A stretch of DNA of 64,000 bases from JACCZX01 sp963829995. GTDB lineage: Bacteria > Pseudomonadota > Gammaproteobacteria > Burkholderiales > Burkholderiaceae_F. Position numbers and translations under genes: made by a program. The notes beneath the pieces were generated by a model. That model made no database searches. It was not told the DNA's origin and worked only from the letters and a program-made list of their open reading frames with translations. Below, piece by piece: positions 46,839 through 55,321 of the stretch; the first letter of the stretch is position 1; every line of letters starts with the position of its first letter. Location of the stretch: NCBI GenBank assembly GCA_963829995.1, contig CAWHKW010000025.1:62001-126000 (forward strand), read 5' to 3'.

Positions 46839-47737
46839 CCAGCCAGCGTGGCCATCAGCGCTGGCACCTCTGCGGATAAGTCCCGCGCAAGGTAACCGAG
46901 CGGGCCCGAGCGGGCCGCCAACCGCTCACCCGCGCGTGCGTGCAGTGCGACGCCCCACACGGCCGCTTGCGCTGCGACTGCGCCGCGCGACGCCAGGCCT
47001 GCAACAAGTCCCGCAAGCACATCGCCCGAGCCCGAAATCGCAAGTCCCACGTTGCCGCCGGTGTGGCGCCACAACGATCCGTCCGGCGCCGCGATCAAGG
47101 TAGTTGCACCCTTCAGCGCAACGATCGCGTTCCAACGGCGCGCTGCACCGATCGCCGTTAGTGCGGGTTCATCGCAAATCGTCCCTTTGTCGTCGCCGGT
47201 GAGATGCGCCAGCTCACCGGCATGCGGAGTCAGGATGGTCGGGCCCGCGAAACTTTCAATCTTCGGTGCAGGACCGCGGACCACGCCCATCGCGGCCGCG
47301 TCCAGCACCAGCGTCGACGTCGACAGATGGTCGAGCAAGTCGGCGCAAAACTCACAGGCGGCCGGCTCGTCCTGCATGCCGGGCCCGATCAGCACCGCAT
47401 CGATGCGCGGCAACAGTTCTCGCACCCGCTCGATCGCGCTGCGATCGATGCCGCCCGCTTCAGTCTCGGCCAGTTCAATAACGCGCGCTTCGGGAAGCGC
47501 GGTAGCGACCAGTCGCGCGACACTCGCCGCAGTAGCGACCGTCAGCTTGCCTGCACCCGCGTTCAGCGCCGCGTTCGCCGCGAGGATCAACGCGCCGGGC
47601 ATTTCGCGCGAGCCGGCGATCACCAATACGCGGCCGCGTTCCTCCTTGTCACCATCCGCTTCGGGTTGCGGCAGAGGCCAGCCGCGCAGGCACGCGTCAT
47701 CGACTTCGACGGCGTCTGCGCCTGCTGCGGTACCCAT
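46835..47737 (-). CDS. nnrD: ADP-dependent NAD(P)H-hydrate dehydratase (stand-alone)
   Basis: A 300-residue enzyme of the YjeF C-terminal/NnrD family, which repairs hydrated NADH and NADPH. Signs are the ribokinase-like core 'GRVLVIAGSREMPGALILAANAALNAGAGKLTVAT', 'LTPHAGELAHLTG', and the substrate/ADP loop 'AISGSGDVLAG'. The epimerase domain (NnrE) fused to it in E. coli is missing here. ATG 47737 overlaps the stop of the upstream phosphatase gene (ATGA) and gives the usual length; the frame extension beyond is a shadow. Confidence 0.9.
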   Translation of the reverse strand: MGTAAGADAVEVDDACLRGWPLPQPEADGDKEERGRVLVIAGSREMPGALILAANAALNAGAGKLTVATAASVARLVATALPEARVIELAETEAGGIDRSAIERVRELLPRIDAVLIGPGMQDEPAACEFCADLLDHLSTSTLVLDAAAMGVVRGPAPKIESFAGPTILTPHAGELAHLTGDDKGTICDEPALTAIGAARRWNAIVALKGATTLIAAPDGSLWRHTGGNVGLAISGSGDVLAGLVAGLASRGAVAAQAAVWGVALHARAGERLAARSGPLGYLARDLSAEVPALMATLAG

Positions 47738-48505
47738 CACGGCTTCGGCGCAGCCGGCACGTCGGCTTCGGTCGTGATCGGTGTGCCGGTTTCGGCGAGC
47801 GGCGCGACGAAGTGAATCAGCCGCGTCACAAGTTTGCCGTTCTTGCCTTGCGTGCGGTCGAATTCGTACTGCATCACGGCGCAGTTGGGAACATCGGCGG
47901 TACGGTCGAGATCCAGTATCTGCGCTTCGTCCATCCTTTCGAGCAGATAGCGGAAGCAATTGACGATGACCTGATGCGCGACAATCAAGACGCGCTCGCC
48001 GCGATACTCACGTGTCATCGTGTCGATCACGCTGCGCAGCCGCAGAATCACGTCGCACCAGCTTTCGCCTCCCGGCGGGCGAAAATAGAACTTGCCGACG
48101 TGCGCGCGCTGCTCGCTCAGCTGCGGATGACGCTCGCGAATGCCGAACGTCGTCAACCGATCAAGAATTCCGAATTCCTTTTCCCGCAAGCGCTCGTCCG
48201 CATGCAGGATGTGCGAATCGGCGGCGATGCCGGCTGCTTCGAGCGCCAGACGGGCGGTCGAGCGTGCTCGCACGTATGGTGAGCACAGCACAACGTTGGG
48301 TTGCGAAGCCGCGCGGCAGCGCGCCGAACCATTGACCCAGCGCGGTCGACTGCTGCTCGCCCAGTGGCGACAACGGGACATCGATGTCACGCTCCGCGAT
48401 GTCGATCAGAGGCAGGCGCTCAGCTTCGGCTGAATCGCGTGCGACGTTTCCTGCGCTTTGGCCATGGCGAACGATCCAAAGCTGCTGCGGCCATTTCTGT
48501 TCCAC
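47737..48505 (-). CDS. Histidine phosphatase (phosphoglycerate mutase-like), apparent frameshift
   Basis: A phosphoglycerate-mutase-superfamily protein with the catalytic 'WIVRHGQSAGN' near the N-terminus and the second catalytic histidine in 'LIVAHQVIVNCF'. GTG 48505 is the likely start. The first frame runs to 'FGALPRG' and the second resumes at 'QPNVVLCSPYVRARSTARLAL'; one surplus base around 48296-48310 (a GCGCGG context) separates them. Repaired length is about 255 residues. The substrate may be a sugar phosphate or phosphoprotein. It is coupled to nnrD by an overlap. Confidence 0.82.
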
Positions 48506-48617
48506 ACAAAACCTTTTGTCAGCGGGGCAGCATCGGCAAGCCAGCGGCATGCCCAAGGTACGCCGGTACTGGCCTACCCATTTCAGGTGACGCCGCCGGC
48601 ATCAGGAAAAACTGCCC

Positions 48618-48645
48618 CTTGAAATTGCGCCGATGCGCTCCGAAT
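48618..48645 (+). promoter_or_regulatory. Possible heat-shock (sigma32-type) promoter before the Hsp20 genes
   Basis: CTTGAAA matches the sigma32 -35 element; a loose -10 (GCTCCGAAT) follows after about 12-13 bases. It sits 67 bases before the first Hsp20 start. The -10 match is weak. Confidence 0.35.
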
Positions 48646-48711
48646 TTGCGCCGTACGGCTCCGTCAATCGGAGCCAACGGTGTGCAGTTCAACGAGAAGG
48701 GAGGATGGAGA

Positions 48712-49161
48712 ATGTTTGCATCGATGATGACGTATCCCGGGCTATTCGGCGACTTCGAACGGCTCCGCCGGGAACTTGACGAACTGTCTGGCTGGTCGGG
48801 GGTGCCGACAAGTATCCGGTCCGCCGCGCCAGGTGCTTTCCCGCCGGTCAATATCGGCAACACCGCGACCAGCGTTGAAATTTATGCCTTCGCGCCCGGC
48901 ATCGACCCGAAGCAGATCGAGCTGACGCTCGATCGTGGCGTGCTGTCGATTGCAGGCGAGCGGCGCTTGGAGTTGCCGCTCGAGGACAGCAAGGTCAACG
49001 TGTATGGAAATGAGCGGTTTGCCGGGCCATTCCGGCGCGCAATCAGCCTGCCGGAAGATCTCGACTCGACCAAGGTGAACGCGAACTACCGGGACGGCGT
49101 GTTGCATGTCAGCATCAATCGTCGCGAGTCCGCGCTGCCGAAGCGCATTACCGTTCAATAA
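48712..49161 (+). CDS. Hsp20/alpha-crystallin family small heat-shock protein (first)
   Basis: 149 residues with an alpha-crystallin domain: 'PPVNIGNTATSVEIYAFAPGIDPKQIELTLDRGVLSIAGERR' then 'FRRAISLPEDLDSTKVNANYRDGVLHVSINRRE', including the A-x-x-x-GVL signature, and a C-terminal tail. It binds unfolding proteins without ATP. AAGGGAGGA before ATG 48712 fixes the start; the frame is open upstream but unrelated. Co-oriented with a second Hsp20 gene 23 bases downstream. Confidence 0.93.
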   Translation: MFASMMTYPGLFGDFERLRRELDELSGWSGVPTSIRSAAPGAFPPVNIGNTATSVEIYAFAPGIDPKQIELTLDRGVLSIAGERRLELPLEDSKVNVYGNERFAGPFRRAISLPEDLDSTKVNANYRDGVLHVSINRRESALPKRITVQ

Positions 49162-49184
49162 CTAAGGAGCCACAGGAGATTCCC

Positions 49185-49649
49185 ATGGAAGACAGTGTTG
49201 TTGCCAAATCGCCGCGGGCGGCGGAGGCCCCTCGCCAAGAGTTGAATCGGCAAAGCGACCAGCCGCAAGCAGCAGCGCGGCAGAATGCTGCGCGCCCTGA
49301 CATCGCGCGCCGGGACGTCCAAGCGATGACCCCTCGGGTCGACGTGCTGGAAGACGACACGGGCATCACGCTGATTGCGGACATGCCGGGCGTATCGAAG
49401 GATTCGCTCGACATCAAAGTGGAAAACGATGCGTTGTCGATTGAAGGGGTGGTATCTGCGGCCACACCGCAGGCCATGGAGGCAACGTATGCCGAAGTGC
49501 GCATTCCGCGCTATCGCCGCGTCTTCACGCTTAGCCGTGAGCTTGACCCTGGCCGCATCGAAGCTCAATTGAAGGACGGGGTACTCAGAGTGCGTATCCC
49601 CAAGCACGAGCAAGCGCGCCCGCAGCGTATTTCTGTAAAAGTCGACTGA
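49185..49649 (+). CDS. Hsp20/alpha-crystallin family small heat-shock protein (second)
   Basis: 154 residues. A Gln/Ala-rich disordered N-terminus (about 1-48) precedes the alpha-crystallin domain: 'TPRVDVLEDDTGITLIADMPGVSKDSLDIKVENDALSIEG' and 'FTLSRELDPGRIEAQLKDGVLRVRIPKHE'. It is clearly diverged from its neighbour, so the pair is an old duplication or two classes acting as a hetero-oligomer, as in other proteobacterial tandem Hsp20 pairs. AAGGAG is found before its start. Confidence 0.93.
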   Translation: MEDSVVAKSPRAAEAPRQELNRQSDQPQAAARQNAARPDIARRDVQAMTPRVDVLEDDTGITLIADMPGVSKDSLDIKVENDALSIEGVVSAATPQAMEATYAEVRIPRYRRVFTLSRELDPGRIEAQLKDGVLRVRIPKHEQARPQRISVKVD

Positions 49650-49657
49650 GGGGTGGA

Positions 49658-49692
49658 GGCTCCGGCGTGCCGTTTCGAGAAGCGCCGGAGCC
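49658..49692 (+). terminator. Terminator-like hairpin after the Hsp20 pair
   Basis: A 10-bp stem GGCTCCGGCG/CGCCGGAGCC (49658-49667 with 49683-49692) and a 15-base loop, 8 bases after the stop. No T-tract. Confidence 0.5.
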
Positions 49693-49727
49693 CTAAGCCT
49701 CCATCGACGAGTAAGGTTGCAACAGAA

Positions 49728-50282
49728 CTACAGCATCTCTTCGCGCGCTTTTCCGGCGTGCGCGGCACCAAGCGCTGTCTTCACCTTTCTTTCTTCTTCC
49801 GGCGGCGGAAGAACTGCCGGCATTCCCAGCGACTGGATCCACAGCTCACGGCACCAGCCTTTGCTGTGATAAATGTGCTCGTCTTCCTGATCTTCGACCT
49901 GCTGGCAAGCAGCCGCCAGCGCTTCCTTCTCCGCCCCCTTTGCCTTCTGGGCGAACTTCGAAAGCAACTCCCAGTTCATGTGATCTTTGGTTTCGGCGAA
50001 GACAACGCACTCGCAGGCTACAAGCTCCCCTGCTTCCGGCTCGCGGTCGCTCGCCAGCGCCATCTGCATCGCTTGCACCAGAGACTCGCCGATGTGTTTC
50101 ACTACCTGCCGCCCTGGTGTTTGCGCGTCAGGATCGAGGCCCAACGTCTTCAACAGCTGACGCACAATGTCAACGTGTCGCTCGGTTTGCTCTAAATACT
50201 TCGTCCATTCTTCCTCAAGCTCGTCGTTGACGACGCACTCCAGTGCGCTCGTATAGACCTGCACTCCACCTTTTTTCGCCAA
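49728..50282 (-). CDS. Ferritin-like four-helix protein
   Basis: 184 residues, almost entirely helical. Metal-ligand-like pairs are spaced as in ferritin-like diiron bundles: 'NDELEEEWTKYLEQTERHV', 'CVVFAETKDHMNWELL' and 'QVEDQEDEHIYH'. No membrane segment or signal. Start uncertain: TTG 50282 is the longest choice and GTG 50264 has a purine-rich AGGTGG just before it. Likely role is iron or oxidative-stress handling, judging by the fold and by neighbours; the subfamily is not identified. Confidence 0.75.
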   Translation of the reverse strand: MAKKGGVQVYTSALECVVNDELEEEWTKYLEQTERHVDIVRQLLKTLGLDPDAQTPGRQVVKHIGESLVQAMQMALASDREPEAGELVACECVVFAETKDHMNWELLSKFAQKAKGAEKEALAAACQQVEDQEDEHIYHSKGWCRELWIQSLGMPAVLPPPEEERKVKTALGAAHAGKAREEML

Positions 50283-50495
50283 CCACGCTGCCGCTTTTCG
50301 TTTGACGCCAGGTAACCGCGGCGCGTTGCGGTTCAGTCCGTGCGGTCGCGGTCGCCGCGCGCCACCTGCCCGAGCAGCTTAGCGACGCCACTCAGTCAGC
50401 TCGCGCAATACCGAACATTGGCGCTTGTACTGAGCGCCGGCGCAGGTAGTGTGAGATTCATCATCGCAGCCGAACTTGTGGCCCAGGAGGGACAA

Positions 50496-51062
50496 TTGAG
50501 CTACGCAGATTCGCAGCGCAGGCAGTTCCAGTGGCAGCGACTGTTTCCGCTGCTCGATAAATTGCCCCTTTGGGCTGGTTATGTGTTTGCCATTCTGTGC
50601 TGCGTCGGGATGGGATACAGCTTGGGCAGCGCCAGGTCCAGTTTCCCTGATCCGCGCCAGGACCAGATCACTCTCATTGCCGTAGCCGCCGGCGCTCTGC
50701 TCTTTATTCTTTTTTTGGATCTGCAGTTGCGCAGCGAAGAGCGTCGCCGTGCGCAACGCGCGGAGCAGCGCAGAATCAGCAAGGAGTCGATTGCCGTTGA
50801 GCTGCTCGACCCGGTAGACCGTCACGTGCTCGACGCATTGGACGAGATCGCGAGCGCCAAAGGGATCGATCGAGCAACCTTGATCCCGGCAGTGTTGCAG
50901 CAGTACATCGCGCGCAAGTCGTACGAGGCCGCTCTGTTAGAGCGCGCTGCGCAAGACAAAGAAAGCTCACCCGGGGAACCGGAAACTCCCCCCGGTTGGC
51001 TGAAAACGTTGCCCGCGTGGTTAGAAACGCTGCCGGGGTCACTAGACGTAAAAATTCCCTGA
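50496..51062 (+). CDS. Two-helix membrane protein with a coiled-coil cytoplasmic part, unknown
   Basis: 188 residues from TTG 50496, which has a perfect AGGAGG five bases upstream; the frame is open to 50340, but no start there is supported. Two membrane helices (about residues 24-44 and 59-77) are followed by a long charged helical region ('LRSEERRRAQRAEQRRISKESIAVELLDPVDRHVLDALDEIASAKGIDR') and an acidic/proline-rich tail with the near-repeat 'WLKTLPAWLETLPG'. Not recognised. Confidence 0.65.
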   Translation: MSYADSQRRQFQWQRLFPLLDKLPLWAGYVFAILCCVGMGYSLGSARSSFPDPRQDQITLIAVAAGALLFILFLDLQLRSEERRRAQRAEQRRISKESIAVELLDPVDRHVLDALDEIASAKGIDRATLIPAVLQQYIARKSYEAALLERAAQDKESSPGEPETPPGWLKTLPAWLETLPGSLDVKIP

Positions 51063-51082
51063 ACACCGGCAGGTCCTGTTTC

Positions 51083-52033
51083 TCAGTTCATGCTGCTGCC
51101 GACGATCGGCGCCAGCGCCGTACTGATACGCGCGCCCTGGGCGGCTGTGATCATCGGCGAAAGGATTCCGAGGAAGCGCGGGTCCTGCACCCCACTGGTG
51201 ATGTATTGCCAGCGATAGGCTGCGAGCGTTGTGCGGTGGATGGCTTCGACTTCGGGGTCACTGAATTGGCGCCCGGCCGCTCGCGCAAAATAGGCAGCAT
51301 CAGCTTTGGCTTGCATTTGAACGATGCCGTCCACCGCGCCGACGAGTCCAATCAGTTCGTCGACGGCGACGTCGCGCTGCTCGTCATTGAGGCGTGCATC
51401 TTCACGCTGCCACTCTAGTTCGTCCAAGATCGCGTGTTGCGATTCCTCGCGCCAATGGAACAGAAACACGTCCTTCCACAACGGGTCGAGCGCGTCGTCC
51501 GGCTCAATGCTGCTGCGATAGTGCGCTTGCGAGAACAGCTCGATATCGCACGTCAATCCCAGTACAGCCCACGTCGAAGCAGCAAGCACTGCGTTAGCTA
51601 CCTGATTCGGCTCTGGAACGAATGTATAGCCCGGCGGCATGCCGGGAGCGACCTTGATTTCCAAGCGCCGAAAAAGTTCTTGGTGCTTCAATTCCTCGTC
51701 GGTTAAGCGGACCAGCGCCTCGAACGCCACTTGGTCTCCCAGCGCGTGAGTGCGACAAAGGTCAGTTACCTTGGCACCAATGAATCGTTCCACCAGCGCA
51801 AAAATGTTGGCGTAGGTACGGCCCTGCACTTGCGAGTAAAAGCGCTTTTGATCCGCGCTTAAGAACGGCAGCTGGTCAACCTTCGAAAGTCCGTCGGGCA
51901 GGAACTTCTTGCTGAAATCGAATTCCCGGCTGCGTATCAAATCGCGGTCGATATCCCATCGAACACGCTTCGAGACTTCAATGCATTTGGCATAGCGTTG
52001 TGTGTTTACCGCTGAGTCTGTTGATTCCATCAT
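51083..52033 (-). CDS. Ferritin-like diiron protein (oxygenase-like), unknown substrate
   Basis: A 316-residue helical protein with ExxH pairs placed as in diiron carboxylate enzymes: 'DEELKHQELFRR' and 'EESQHAILDELEW', plus earlier 'ALVERFIG' and later acidic helices. ATG 52033 is preceded by AGAGGAG at 7-8 bases. It resembles the AurF/diiron N-oxygenase-like or general ferritin-like group, but I cannot place it in a named subfamily. It lies just downstream of a divergently functioning LuxR-type regulator gene in the same direction (168 bases apart), so that regulator may control it. Confidence 0.7.
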   Translation of the reverse strand: MMESTDSAVNTQRYAKCIEVSKRVRWDIDRDLIRSREFDFSKKFLPDGLSKVDQLPFLSADQKRFYSQVQGRTYANIFALVERFIGAKVTDLCRTHALGDQVAFEALVRLTDEELKHQELFRRLEIKVAPGMPPGYTFVPEPNQVANAVLAASTWAVLGLTCDIELFSQAHYRSSIEPDDALDPLWKDVFLFHWREESQHAILDELEWQREDARLNDEQRDVAVDELIGLVGAVDGIVQMQAKADAAYFARAAGRQFSDPEVEAIHRTTLAAYRWQYITSGVQDPRFLGILSPMITAAQGARISTALAPIVGSSMN

Positions 52034-52183
52034 GACGGCACTCCTCTGAGTTTGTTTGCGCGCTATGACGAAGCCCGGTGGCTTGGCCTGCTGCAGATCA
52101 GAAGTGTGTGTATCCGTCGCCAAAGAAGCATGAGTCGGTTGTCCCACTCTGCGACTTTTTTGCGGTTGCAAGTGCCAACGTTC

Positions 52184-52199
52184 GGGACACCTGTCCCGG
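52184..52199. repeat. Perfect inverted repeat downstream of the hydrolase-LuxR gene
   Basis: CGGGACACCTGTCCCG: 7-bp arms and a 2-base centre, directly after the regulator stop (minus strand) and 150 bases before the diiron gene start. It could be a terminator stem (no T-run) or a dimer-binding operator. Confidence 0.45.
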
Positions 52200-52201
52200 G
52201 T

Positions 52202-53275
52202 CTAGAGACGAACCTGTGGGGCGCGTGCTTTGACAATGGCTTCGGCACGGGTCCTCACCCCCAGCTTGTCAAAAATAATCGATACCTGATTGCGCACGGT
52301 CTTCTCGCTCTTCAGCAGACGCTCGGCGATCGCGCGGTTGTCGAGCCCCTCGGCGACCAGATGGAGTACTTCACGCTCTGCCGTGGTGAGCGACCCCTGT
52401 TCGGCAATGCCTGCGACATGCTGCTGTGGAGAGAGCTCGAGAAATGCGCGGACTTCGGAAAGAAACACGGGCCAGGCGGCCTCGGTCTCGAGCAGCACAT
52501 GGTTTTCGCTTTCCAGCGGCACGAAGCGAGCGCCCGGAATCAGCGCGGCAAGGTGGCGCCCCTCGTCGAATGGCACCGCGGCATCGCCCCGAGCGTGCAG
52601 GATCAAGGTCGGCACGGACAAGCGCTCAGCCAACTCGGAGACGTCAATCTGCTGGAAGGCTTCTAGCGTGCGTGCTGCAACGTCCGCGCTCGCTGTCACC
52701 AGCTCAAGATCGCCCCACCACCTTAGCTGCTCCGGAGTGCCACGCGGAATGAAGCGGTAAGGAAATACCTCGCGGAAGCCCGAGTGATTCCGGGCCCAAC
52801 CGACCCGAATCAGGTTCACCAGCGTTTGCGCCTCAAGCCGCTCGACTTCATTTCCTCCTCGGCGTAGTGAACCGCGCGCATAAGCGCCAGCAAAAACCAG
52901 CTGGGACACCCGTTCCGGGTGCCGTGCCGCATAAGCGATCGCTATCGCGCCGCCTTGTGACATTCCGAACAGTGCGAAGCGCTTCAGGCCAAGCGAGTCG
53001 ACCACCGCCTCCAGATCGCTGACCCATGCCTCGAGCGACAGATCAGTCACGTCGCGGTCCGACAATCCGCAACCGCGCTGGTCGTATCGGACGTATGAGT
53101 GGTCCCGCGACAGTTCCGTCAGCCAAGGCCGCCACACAGGACTCTGCAGGTCGTACTCGACGTGGCTCAACCAGTGCGCAGCGCGCACCAGCGGCGGACC
53201 AGAGCCGATCGACGCGATGGCGATGCGCGTGCCGTCGTGAGAGGTGCAAAAGCGAAGCGTCTGACGTGCGGGCAT
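52202..53275 (-). CDS. Alpha/beta-hydrolase fused to a LuxR-type DNA-binding domain
   Basis: A 357-residue two-domain protein. Residues about 1-275 are an alpha/beta-hydrolase with an intact-looking triad: nucleophile in 'FGMSQGGAIAIAYAARHPERV', acid in 'LILHARGDAAVPFDEGRH' and histidine in 'PLESENHVLLE'. The C-terminal ~65 residues are a LuxR/GerE helix-turn-helix: 'LTTAEREVLHLVAEGLDNRAIAERLLKSEKTVRNQVSIIFDKLGVRTRAEAIVKA'. ATG 53275 starts the domain cleanly; the frame is open further upstream. The layout suggests a one-component regulator that senses, and may hydrolyse, a small molecule. Confidence 0.88.
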   Translation of the reverse strand: MPARQTLRFCTSHDGTRIAIASIGSGPPLVRAAHWLSHVEYDLQSPVWRPWLTELSRDHSYVRYDQRGCGLSDRDVTDLSLEAWVSDLEAVVDSLGLKRFALFGMSQGGAIAIAYAARHPERVSQLVFAGAYARGSLRRGGNEVERLEAQTLVNLIRVGWARNHSGFREVFPYRFIPRGTPEQLRWWGDLELVTASADVAARTLEAFQQIDVSELAERLSVPTLILHARGDAAVPFDEGRHLAALIPGARFVPLESENHVLLETEAAWPVFLSEVRAFLELSPQQHVAGIAEQGSLTTAEREVLHLVAEGLDNRAIAERLLKSEKTVRNQVSIIFDKLGVRTRAEAIVKARAPQVRL

Positions 53276-53583
53276 GGTCGCCCTATGCTGCACTCGACAG
53301 TTCCATTCGGCAATGGCGTTTCCGACAACGTGTCGTCGATCGAAAACTTCGCCGACCGTCCATCGGACTTTGATGACCCGAGTGTCGCGCGCGTCAGAGG
53401 ATCGCCTCTCGACCGGCGGCCCGCCGGCTTTTGTCGAACCCCGGCGTTCCAACTAGGGGTGCTGTTGCGCGGCGAACCCCGGCACTACGCCGTCTACTTC
53501 GTTTCGAAGGCCGTCGCTCCGTCCCAGCCTGCAGGCGGCGAGGCCTCTCAGTGGTGTTTGTTGAACCCGAAACTACTGCTTTG

Positions 53584-53760
53584 CTACTTCTTCTTTTTTT
53601 TCTTGGCTGCCGCTTTCTTTTCGACGCCGCTTTGCTTGGCCAGGTCCGCGCGGTGCGCGCGCTCGTAGGTTTGAATGTCCTTGAATCTTCCCTTCGCATC
53701 CCTGACCGCATACAGCTTCTTGCCAGACGTACTCCGATGCGTGGTGCGTTTGGTTGCCAT
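53584..53760 (-). CDS. Small lysine-rich basic protein
   Basis: 58 residues from ATG 53760, with GAGGA nine bases before it; an in-frame extension upstream is open but not needed. The core 'KKLYAVRDAKGRFKDIQTYERAHRADL' looks like a conserved small-protein family in proteobacteria, and the end is nearly all lysine ('KKAAAKKKKKK'), which suggests nucleic-acid or phosphate binding. Function unknown. Confidence 0.75.
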   Translation of the reverse strand: MATKRTTHRSTSGKKLYAVRDAKGRFKDIQTYERAHRADLAKQSGVEKKAAAKKKKKK

Positions 53761-53833
53761 GTCCAGTTTCCTCACTTTGCGGGTGCGTTAAAGAAGCTCC
53801 GGTTCGGCACATGCCGTGCCGCGATAATAAGGC

Positions 53834-55321
53834 GTGAACGAGCAAATTGCCCGCGATGTAGTGCTGGTCCGTGCCGTCGAGAGCGCCGACAGCGAACGCA
53901 CGGTATTCAGTAACGAAGATCGCGCGCATGCCAGCCGGGCGGCCGCCGAGCTTGCGCGGTGGCGCGCCGCCGAACATCGCCAGGCTGCATCCGCCGAATC
54001 GTTTATCGGTCAGCGCGCCGGACTGCTTGCCGAAACTCTGACGCGGCGCGCGCCGGCGATTGCGCGCGCCGCGCGTGCCTTCGAGTGGCCGGCCTGGATC
54101 GGTGTTGCACTGCCGCTTCTAGCGTTTGCGCTCGGCGCACTGGTCGAGCACATCGCTGATCGGCAGCACGTCAACATCCTTGGGTTTCCGCTGCTTGCGA
54201 TCGTGGTGTGGAATGTCATTGTCTACGTCTTGCTGCTGCTGCGGATCGTGATGCGCGCGGGCGGCACGAAGCTCGATCTGCGCGGCCCGCGCCGCTGGCT
54301 TATGGCCGGTAAACAACGCTCGGTGCGCAACCTCTCGGGCGCCACGGCGGCGTCGATCGGCGCTTTTACGACGCAATGGAGTGAGCTCGTGACGCCGCTG
54401 ATGGCGGCGCGTGCGGCCCGCGTACTCCATCTTGCAGCGGCGATGTTTGCGATGGGCGCAGTAGCTGGCTTGTACGTGCGCGGGCTGGTATTCGAATATC
54501 GAGCCGGGTGGGAAAGCACGTTTCTCGACGCACCCGCAGTACACGCGATCTTGTCCTTCTTTCTGTCTCCCGCAGCTCAGGCGATCGGCGTTCCATTTCC
54601 ATCGGTCGACGACATTGCCGCATTACGGTTCACGAGCGGTGCGCTCGGCAGCGCGAACGCTGCGCTTTGGATTCACCTGTACGCGGTCACGGTCGGAGCT
54701 GTTGTGATCGTGCCGCGCTTGGTGCTCGCGTTGTTCGCGGCGTGGCAGGAGCGACGTCGCGCGCAGCGTTTCGCATTCGACATGAGTGAGCCCTACTTTC
54801 GCCGCCTCGCGGGGTCTTTCGTCACCGGCTCGGCTCGGCTGCGCGTAATTCCATACAGCTACACGGTCGACGAAGCCGCAATGAGCGGGCTGCGCGCAGC
54901 GGCGGTCGCGCTGCTCGGCGACGACGCCGACGTCGCATTTCATCCGACCGTCACCTTCGGTGCCGAGGACAGCGTCAGCCAGACGCTGGCAGGCGCCGAT
55001 TCGAGCGTGGCGCTGACTCTGGCGCTATTCAGTTTGGCGGCGACGCCCGAAAACGAAAACCACGGCGCGTTTCTAAAAGCGCTGCGTGCTGCATCGCCGT
55101 CCGCGCGCCTTGCCGTGCTGATCGACGAGTCCGGCTATCGGCGCCGGCTCGGTCTGCAGGCCGGAGCCGACGCGCGCCTAGAGGAAAGGCGTAACGCGTG
55201 GCGCTATTTCTGCCGTGCGCTCGAGCTTGACACCGCATTCGCCGATCTGTCGGCGCCCGACCTCCCCGCGCTGGAGCGCGACCTGGAGCGCGTGCTGGCC
55301 GCGCCCGCTGCATCGCAATGA
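53834..55321 (+). CDS. DUF2868 family membrane protein
   Basis: A 495-residue protein starting at GTG 53834. The N-terminal ~80 residues are charged and Ala-rich; four or more membrane helices follow (about 88-110, 117-140, 200-220 and 285-310), and the C-terminal ~190 residues are soluble. DUF2868 proteins are usually encoded directly before a DUF3482 GTPase, as here (ATG overlapping its stop). The pair is thought to act together, but the process is unknown. Confidence 0.85.
   Translation: MNEQIARDVVLVRAVESADSERTVFSNEDRAHASRAAAELARWRAAEHRQAASAESFIGQRAGLLAETLTRRAPAIARAARAFEWPAWIGVALPLLAFALGALVEHIADRQHVNILGFPLLAIVVWNVIVYVLLLLRIVMRAGGTKLDLRGPRRWLMAGKQRSVRNLSGATAASIGAFTTQWSELVTPLMAARAARVLHLAAAMFAMGAVAGLYVRGLVFEYRAGWESTFLDAPAVHAILSFFLSPAAQAIGVPFPSVDDIAALRFTSGALGSANAALWIHLYAVTVGAVVIVPRLVLALFAAWQERRRAQRFAFDMSEPYFRRLAGSFVTGSARLRVIPYSYTVDEAAMSGLRAAAVALLGDDADVAFHPTVTFGAEDSVSQTLAGADSSVALTLALFSLAATPENENHGAFLKALRAASPSARLAVLIDESGYRRRLGLQAGADARLEERRNAWRYFCRALELDTAFADLSAPDLPALERDLERVLAAPAASQ

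Noticed and set aside
50340..50495. N-terminal 52-codon extension of the two-helix membrane protein
   Set aside because: The extension has no start with a ribosome-binding site, whereas TTG 50496 has a perfect one.
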